This document shows positions 58,851 to 64,000 of a stretch of DNA of 64,000 nucleotides, piece by piece (position 1 is the first letter of the stretch; the number at the start of each line of letters is the position of its first letter). This DNA comes from Pseudomonas triclosanedens (GTDB lineage: Bacteria; Pseudomonadota; Gammaproteobacteria; Pseudomonadales; Pseudomonadaceae): contig NZ_CP113432.1 in the NCBI RefSeq assembly GCF_026686735.1, forward strand, positions 868,001 to 932,000, read 5' to 3'. Made by a program: the position numbers and the translations under genes. The notes beneath the pieces were generated by a model that had not been told where the DNA came from, did no database searches, and saw only the letters and a program-made list of their open reading frames with translations.

Positions 58851-59480
58851 ATGGCTGGAGCCGAACGCATCACCCTGGCCATGACCGGCGCTTCCGGCGC
58901 GCAGTATGGCCTGCGCCTGCTCGACTGCCTGGTGCAGGAGGACCGCGAAGTGCACTTCCTGATCTCCAAGGCCGCGCAACTGGTGGTGGCCACCGAGACC
59001 GACGTGACCCTGCCGGGCAAGCCGCAGGCGATTCAGGCGTTCCTCAGCGAGTACACCGGGGCCGCGCCTGGGCAGATTCGCGTGTACGGCAAGGAAGACT
59101 GGATGGCCCCCGTGGCTTCCGGCTCCGGCGCGCCCAGCGCGATGGTGGTGGTGCCCTGTTCCACCGGTACCCTGTCCGCCATTGCCACCGGTGCCTGCAA
59201 CAACCTGATCGAGCGCGCCGCCGACGTGGCCCTGAAGGAGCGCCGCCAGTTGATCCTGGTGCCGCGTGAGACGCCGTTCTCCAGCATCCATCTGGAGAAC
59301 ATGCTCAAGCTGTCCAATATGGGCGCGGTGATCCTGCCGGCTGCTCCGGGTTTCTATCATCAGCCGCAGACGGTGGACGACCTGATCGACTTCGTCGTCG
59401 CGCGTATCCTCAATCAACTGGGCATTCCCCAGGACATGCTGCCGCGCTGGGGCGAACACCATCTTGTCAGTGACGAATAA
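58851..59480 (+). CDS. ubiX: Flavin prenyltransferase UbiX
   Basis: 209 residues ([60 protein letters not shown]). It makes prenylated FMN for UbiD in ubiquinone synthesis. GGAGG lies before the ATG, 2 bp after mpl. Confidence 0.97.
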   Translation: MAGAERITLAMTGASGAQYGLRLLDCLVQEDREVHFLISKAAQLVVATETDVTLPGKPQAIQAFLSEYTGAAPGQIRVYGKEDWMAPVASGSGAPSAMVVVPCSTGTLSAIATGACNNLIERAADVALKERRQLILVPRETPFSSIHLENMLKLSNMGAVILPAAPGFYHQPQTVDDLIDFVVARILNQLGIPQDMLPRWGEHHLVSDE

Positions 59481-59757
59481 GCTTTTCGTCGCCCTGTTGC
59501 TGCTGCAACTGGGCGGTTGCGCCACCGTGAAGACTCTCAACGCAGCCAAGCCCGATGCGCCCCTGATCTACGCCGGCACCCGGCTGGACTGGTATTCGCT
59601 GCATGGCGGCTGCTGCCCGATGGACCGCTTCGGTACTGAGGCGCCAGCCTACCCGGGCCTGGACCTGCCTGGTAGCGCGCTGCTGGACACCCTGCTGCTG
59701 CCGTTCTCCGTCGCGGCGGAGCTGGGTGTCGGGTTGCAGGTGCGCGGCGGGAATTGA
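59470..59757 (+). CDS. YceK/YidQ-like lipoprotein
   Basis: About 95 residues with a lipobox ([14 protein letters not shown]) and the YceK-type core ([34 protein letters not shown]). It overlaps the end of ubiX. The start is uncertain: GTG 59470 or TTG 59464. The role is unknown. Confidence 0.78.
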   Translation: MTNKLFVALLLLQLGGCATVKTLNAAKPDAPLIYAGTRLDWYSLHGGCCPMDRFGTEAPAYPGLDLPGSALLDTLLLPFSVAAELGVGLQVRGGN

Positions 59758-59832
59758 CCCCCCTTTTGCTGAACAGCCCGAAGATCGCTCAGGGGGCATC
59801 CTGCAAGAGCAGTCGAGTGGGATCCGGCGGGA

Positions 59833-60474
59833 TTACTTGCCCAGCTTGCGCAACTCGTCCGACTCGACGATCCGCGTGCCCTTGCCGGTTTCCAGCGCCA
59901 GGCGCCAGAGGGCGCGGGCCAGGGCGCAGGCTTCGATGCCATGCAGCTTGCCCGGCAGGATGCGGGCGAAGGGGGCGGCGAGCAGCTCGGCCAGACGCAC
60001 TTCTTCGCGCTGGCCGAGCAGCAGCGAAGGACGGGCGATGGTCAGTTGTGGCCAGCCTTGCTGGCGCAGGGCGTCTTCGAGTTCACCCTTGATCCGGCTG
60101 TAGAAGATCGACGACTTGCTATCGGCGCCCAGCGCGCTGACTACCAGGTAGTGCCGTGCGCCGAGCTCCAGGGCGCGCTTGCCAAGAGCCACCGGCAGGT
60201 CGAAGTCGACGTTGCGGAAGGCTTCTTCGGAGCCTGCCTCCTTGATGGTGGTGCCCAGGCAGCAGAACACGGTATCGATCGGCCGGGTCAGTGCCGGGAT
60301 GAGTTCGGCCAGCGGGCCGATCGGGTTTTCCAGGCGTGGGTGTTCGGCCAGCGCGCGGCGAGCCGGTGCTACCACGCGTTTGACCGTGGGTTCGTTGAGC
60401 ATGCGGTCCAGCAGGTGCTCGCCGGTCAGACCGGTAGCGCCCGCAAGCAGAATGTTCGTCGGTGTTGAGTACAT
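59833..60474 (-). CDS. NAD(P)-binding Rossmann-fold protein
   Basis: 213 residues with [19 protein letters not shown] (nucleotide loop), [12 protein letters not shown] and [24 protein letters not shown], like atypical short-chain dehydrogenases of the TIP30/oxidoreductase HTATIP2 group. GGGAG precedes the ATG. The substrate is unknown. Confidence 0.82.
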   Translation of the reverse strand: MYSTPTNILLAGATGLTGEHLLDRMLNEPTVKRVVAPARRALAEHPRLENPIGPLAELIPALTRPIDTVFCCLGTTIKEAGSEEAFRNVDFDLPVALGKRALELGARHYLVVSALGADSKSSIFYSRIKGELEDALRQQGWPQLTIARPSLLLGQREEVRLAELLAAPFARILPGKLHGIEACALARALWRLALETGKGTRIVESDELRKLGK

Positions 60475-60515
60475 CTGTGTTTCTCCCTGACACACGGACA
60501 AGCTTAGTTGCCGGC

Positions 60516-62228
60516 CTATTGTTTTGCCTGCATGGCGGCATTTTTCGTCGAGACATGCGCCTGCTGCGCACGCAGGGCCTGCCAGCGGCTTAGGACCTCC
60601 GCCGGCGCCCAGAGTTGTGGCTCGGATGCTTCGAACTCTTCCTCTTTCTCGCGCCGGGCGACGGTGGCGGTGGCCTGCGCGAAGGCCTCCTTGAGGTCAT
60701 CGGTCTGCTGGAACGCCTTGGCGAACAGCGCATCGCCGAAGTAGGTGAAGTCGGCTTCCTCGGAGCAACCGAAGGATACCCGGTCGCTGCGTGCGGCGGT
60801 CATGATCAGGGTCTTGTCATCCTTGAGCGGAGGGATGAAGCCGCCGCTGTAGCAGGCCGAGATCACCAGGATCTTGTGGCGGTCTTTCAGCGGTGCGAGC
60901 AGGGTGGCCAGTTCGCTGGCCGGCAGGTCATTGAGCTTGAGGCCCGGCACGTCCAGCACCAGTTGGTGATCATGGGAGCCGTGGCTGGTCAGGTAGATGA
61001 AGATGAGGTCTTCCGGGCCGCTGCGCTCGGCTAGCGTGCGCAGGGTGCGGGCGAGGCTTTCGCGAGTTGCCATCGGCCGGTCGGCGAGGTGGTCGCGATG
61101 GTTCACCAGGGTCACCACGCCGCGGCTGCCGAAGCGTTCGCCGAGCAGCCTGGCGACATAGTCGGCTTCGCGCAGGAATACGCTCTGCTTGCCATCGCCG
61201 CCTACGCTCAGGCCATAGAGTTCGATGGCGGGCGTCGATTGCGGGATGGCGTCCAGCGCCTTGTCGAGCAATGCGCCCTGTTCCAGCAGGCCGACTTCCA
61301 GCGAGCTGGGCAGCAGCTTGCCGTTTTCGTCGCGCAGCCGTTGGCCGGCGTTCCAGTTGCCGCGCAGTACGCTGCCATCACTGCGGGTGAGAGTACCTTC
61401 GCCCGAGTATTGGCCGTGGGCGAAGCCGCCATTGTAGACCTGGCCGTCGGCCTGGGTGAGCGTGCCCTTGCCGTGGAATCGCCAGCGGCGGAATTCGCCT
61501 TTGTAGCGGCTGCCATCGCTGCCGATGAACTCCCCCGGACCATCCAGCGAGCCCTCCCTGAAACGGCCGAGCCACACGTCGCCGCTGGCGTTCTGGAAAC
61601 GCCCCGAACCGTCGAACTGGTCGTTGCGGAACTCGCCGGCGTAGTGGTCGCCGGCGTCGTCGCGGAAGGTGCCCTTGCCTTCGAGCACGCCGTTCCTGAA
61701 CTGCCCGCTGTACTGGTTGCCGAGGCTGTCCTGGCGGGCGCCTTCGCCGTTGGCCTGGCCCTTGGCGAAGAAGCCCTGGTGGCGGGTTCCGTCAGGCTGT
61801 TCGAGGCTGCCCAGGCCGTTGAACAAGCCATTGCGGAAGCCTCCGCTGTAGGTGGTTCCGCCCTGGCTCAGACGGCCCTCGCCGTCGAATTCGCCGCGCT
61901 TGAACTGGCCGTCGTAGACGCTGCCGTCGGCGAACTGCAGGCGTCCACGACCATCGAACAGGCCTTCGCGGAACTCGCCGACGTAGATGCTGCCGTCGCC
62001 GCCGTGCCACTCGCCGTGGCCGCTCTGCAGGCCCTTGTCGAAGCCGCCTTCGTACCAGGCGCCGTTGGGGTAGTCGAGTCGTCCCTTGCCCTGCAATTGG
62101 CCGTCGACCAGTGTGCCGCGGTAGCGGGCGCCGTCGGGCAGGCGGCCGTCGGGCGGGGTCAGCGGTTCGCCATTACCGCAGGCGGCAAGGAGCAGGACGA
62201 GGCCGAGGGGCAGGCAGTTGCGCAGCAT
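60516..62228 (-). CDS. Lipoprotein with MORN repeats and a caspase-like (C13/C14-type) peptidase domain
   Basis: 570 residues. Lipobox signal [17 protein letters not shown], then about a dozen MORN repeats (residues 35-320; each like YxGxFxxGxxxGxGxx). A caspase-fold domain follows, with the His in [10 protein letters not shown] near 414 and the Cys in [10 protein letters not shown] near 458, both catalytic residues intact. It is anchored in the envelope. A homologue stands at this place in P. aeruginosa. Function unknown; it could be an envelope protease triggered through the repeats. Confidence 0.85.
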   Translation of the reverse strand: MLRNCLPLGLVLLLAACGNGEPLTPPDGRLPDGARYRGTLVDGQLQGKGRLDYPNGAWYEGGFDKGLQSGHGEWHGGDGSIYVGEFREGLFDGRGRLQFADGSVYDGQFKRGEFDGEGRLSQGGTTYSGGFRNGLFNGLGSLEQPDGTRHQGFFAKGQANGEGARQDSLGNQYSGQFRNGVLEGKGTFRDDAGDHYAGEFRNDQFDGSGRFQNASGDVWLGRFREGSLDGPGEFIGSDGSRYKGEFRRWRFHGKGTLTQADGQVYNGGFAHGQYSGEGTLTRSDGSVLRGNWNAGQRLRDENGKLLPSSLEVGLLEQGALLDKALDAIPQSTPAIELYGLSVGGDGKQSVFLREADYVARLLGERFGSRGVVTLVNHRDHLADRPMATRESLARTLRTLAERSGPEDLIFIYLTSHGSHDHQLVLDVPGLKLNDLPASELATLLAPLKDRHKILVISACYSGGFIPPLKDDKTLIMTAARSDRVSFGCSEEADFTYFGDALFAKAFQQTDDLKEAFAQATATVARREKEEEFEASEPQLWAPAEVLSRWQALRAQQAHVSTKNAAMQAKQ

Positions 62229-62270
62229 TGGGTTCTCGAGTGGCTTGGTGGGCGCGCATGAGTGTGACGC

Positions 62271-62298
62271 AAAAAAGCCCGCGTACGCGGGCTTTTTT
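62271..62298. terminator. Terminator between maoC and the MORN-peptidase gene
   Basis: A perfect AAAAAAGCCCGCG-TA-CGCGGGCTTTTTT hairpin, working in both directions; it ends the minus-strand maoC transcript. Confidence 0.9.
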
Positions 62299-62331
62299 CT
62301 CAAGCGTGCGTTGCACGCTGATGACGAGTCT

Positions 62332-62787
62332 TCAGACGAAGCACAGGCTCAGAGACTCGGCGATGTAGGCCGGCTTGGGCAGGCCCTCGATCTCCAGGGT
62401 GCAGCGCGCCTTGATCAGCCACTGGCCTGGGTTCTTCTCGGTGATGTCGGTGATGGTCACCTGCAGGCGCACGCGTGAGTCGACCGGCACCGGTTGGATG
62501 AAGCGCACGCTGTCCAGGCCGTAGTTGACGACCATCTTGGGATTTTCCGGAAGCACCAGCAGGCCTTCGCAGAGCTTGGGGATCAGCGACAGCGACAGGA
62601 AGCCGTGGGCGATGGTGCCGCCGAAGGGGGTCTTCTTCGCCTTCTCCGGGTCGACGTGGATGAACTGGTGGTCCTCGGTGCACTCGGCGAACTGGTTGAT
62701 GCGCTGTTGATCGACGGTGATCCACTGCGAATGGCCCAGGTCCTTGCCGATGTAGTCCTTCAGTGCGCTTACAGGTACGAATGCCAT
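62332..62787 (-). CDS. MaoC-family (R)-specific enoyl-CoA hydratase-like protein
   Basis: A 151-residue hot-dog protein with the catalytic segment NQFAECTEDHQFIHVDPEKA and GGTIAHGFLSLSLIPKL. Such enzymes hydrate trans-2-enoyl-CoA; the exact substrate is unknown. Confidence 0.9.
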   Translation of the reverse strand: MAFVPVSALKDYIGKDLGHSQWITVDQQRINQFAECTEDHQFIHVDPEKAKKTPFGGTIAHGFLSLSLIPKLCEGLLVLPENPKMVVNYGLDSVRFIQPVPVDSRVRLQVTITDITEKNPGQWLIKARCTLEIEGLPKPAYIAESLSLCFV

Positions 62788-62968
62788 GTTTCCTCCGGGG
62801 AATACGTTGTTCTTCTAATGCGGCCTGCGGGGCTAGGAGCCGCCTGTAGATCAGCATGCGGGCAGGGTGTGGTCAAGCCACCCCGGCGTTTCATGCTTTG
62901 GGCGAATGCCGTGCCATAGCAGTGCCCGGCTGGGCATAATGGTGTCTCCTTGCGCTGGAGATGTTCCC

Positions 62969-63331
62969 ATGCTGTTACGCGGCCTGACCTGGCTGGTGCT
63001 GTTCCAATTGCTCGGCACGGGTCTGAATGCTCTCATCCTGCACATGATTCCCGGCCCCATCATTGGGCTGGTGCTGCTCTTCGCGTTCCTGGTGTGGAAC
63101 GGCGAGGTGAGCGCGCCGGTAAACGAGGCCGCCAGTTCGCTGCTGCGTTACCTGCCGTTGCTGCTGGTGCCGGCGGCGGTCGGGGTGATGGTCTATGCGA
63201 AGCAGATCGCAGCCGATTTCTGGGCCATCGTCGGCGCCCTGGCGCTGTCGCTGCTGGTGTCCTTCGTCTTCGCCGGCTGGCTGATGCAGAAGCTCATCGA
63301 CCGCCAGCGCAAGCACAAGGAGGAGGCGTGA
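62969..63331 (+). CDS. lrgA: CidA/LrgA-family holin-like membrane protein
   Basis: 120 residues with four helices (GLTWLVLFQLLGTGLNALI; IPGPIIGLVLLFAFLVW; YLPLLLVPAAVGVMVY; VGALALSLLVSFVFAGWLM). GGAG lies 8 nt before the ATG. It is coupled to lrgB by TGATG. The pair influences autolysis and metabolite export. Confidence 0.9.
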   Translation: MLLRGLTWLVLFQLLGTGLNALILHMIPGPIIGLVLLFAFLVWNGEVSAPVNEAASSLLRYLPLLLVPAAVGVMVYAKQIAADFWAIVGALALSLLVSFVFAGWLMQKLIDRQRKHKEEA

Positions 63332-64000
63332 TGTTCGACTGGCAAGGCGCGGTGTCTTCGGTCATCCACCATCCGCTGTTCTGCGTCGGCGTCACCTTAG
63401 GCGCCTACCAGTTGGCGCTGGCCGCATACGAACGCACGCGCTGGGTATTTCTGCAGCCGGTGCTGGTGTCGATGCTGATCGTCATTGGGGTGCTGCTCGC
63501 CTGCGGCATCGACTATGCCGAATACAGCGCCAGCGCGAAGGTGCTGACCATCCTGCTCGGCCCGGCCACCGTGGCGCTGGCGGTGCCGCTGTTCCTCAAT
63601 CTCAGGCGCATTCGCCAGTTGTTCTGGCCGACACTGATCACCTTGCTGGTGGCCGGCCTGTTCGCCACCGGGCTGGGCATCGGCCTGGGCTGGCTGTTCG
63701 GCGTCGATCACGAGATGCTCATGAGCCTGGCGCCCAAGTCGGTGACATCGCCGATCGCCATGCTGGTGGCCAGCCAGATTGGCGGCGTGGCGGCGCTGGC
63801 GGCGGTGTTCGTGCTGATTACCGGCGTGCTCGGCGCCATCCTCGGTCCGGAGCTGCTGCGCCGCGTCGGTGTCCATCACCCGGCTGCGCAGGGGATGGCG
63901 CTGGGCATGACTGCCCATGCGGTGGGCACCTCTCGTGCATTGCAGGAAGGCGAGGAGTGCGGCGCCTTCGCTGCGCTGGCCATGAGCCTGATGGGCGTGG
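63331..64000 (+). CDS. lrgB: CidB/LrgB-family membrane protein, 3' end outside the window
   Basis: The first 223 codons of an LrgB protein: multiple helices, with PKSVTSPIAMLVASQIGG, GPELLRRVG and GMTAHAVGTSRAL typical of the family. The start shares one base with the lrgA stop and has AGGAGG upstream. Confidence 0.92.
   Translation, partial: MFDWQGAVSSVIHHPLFCVGVTLGAYQLALAAYERTRWVFLQPVLVSMLIVIGVLLACGIDYAEYSASAKVLTILLGPATVALAVPLFLNLRRIRQLFWPTLITLLVAGLFATGLGIGLGWLFGVDHEMLMSLAPKSVTSPIAMLVASQIGGVAALAAVFVLITGVLGAILGPELLRRVGVHHPAAQGMALGMTAHAVGTSRALQEGEECGAFAALAMSLMGV

Overview
The window is high-GC bacterial DNA from Pseudomonas, most likely a relative of P. aeruginosa. From memory of the PAO1 map, the right end (ppa ... 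GNAT ... aldehyde dehydrogenase / sigma54 regulator / mpl / ubiX / lipoprotein / MORN-caspase lipoprotein / MaoC / lrgAB) follows the PA4031-PA4013 block. The central secretion locus follows HSI-II (tssA2 to stk1), and the left end holds a 4-hydroxyproline catabolic cluster beside ispA-xseB. No tRNA, rRNA, IS element or CRISPR array was seen.

Layout. 1-5.7 kb: minus-strand hydroxyproline cluster (FCD-type GntR regulator, 4-hydroxyproline 2-epimerase, three overlapping D-hydroxyproline dehydrogenase subunits, PAS-AraC regulator, start of an ABC solute-binding protein). Nearly the same 16-bp operator-like palindrome lies before the first and last of these genes. 5.8-6.9 kb: ispA-xseB. 7.1-10.6 kb: AT-rich array of secreted, putative immunity genes, two of them damaged. 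10.6-15.4 kb: a chimeric M23-like/GH19 effector and its VgrG. 15.4-38.4 kb: a complete T6SS operon on the minus strand (tssA, B, C, E, F, G, clpV, sfa, orfX, fha, tssJ, K, L, M, stp1, stk1). A five-gene PAAR/candidate ADP-ribosyltransferase island is inserted between tssE and tssF. 39.0-48.5 kb: divergent hcp-vgrG-DUF4123-VasX-like toxin and two tandem immunity genes, the same order as the V. cholerae hcp-2/vgrG-2/vasW/vasX/tsiV2 cluster. 48.6-64 kb: ordinary chromosomal genes (START protein, ppa, MtfA-like peptidase, DedA, solute-binding protein, GNAT, ExaC-like aldehyde dehydrogenase with its sigma54 activator, mpl, ubiX, two lipoproteins, an NAD(P)-binding protein, MaoC hydratase, lrgAB).

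How it works together. The locus encodes the baseplate (TssEFGK), sheath (TssBC), cap (TssA), membrane complex (TssJLM), recycling ATPase (ClpV), a Thr-phosphorylation switch (Stk1/Stp1/Fha) and a sigma54 activator (Sfa) that probably acts on a -24/-12 element before hcp. Three separate effector modules surround the machine: a GH19 cell-wall hydrolase, a PAAR-linked toxin with ADP-ribosyltransferase-like motifs, and a VasX-like pore former. Each is followed by candidate immunity genes in translationally coupled order.

The most interesting signals are in the immunity regions. The GH19 array contains an LprI (lysozyme-inhibitor-type) gene split at a G6 run, a copy decayed by one stop and one frameshift, and a copy with twelve in-frame Thr-Asp repeats. 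The VasX immunity genes are near-identical tandem copies that differ almost only in their membrane segments.
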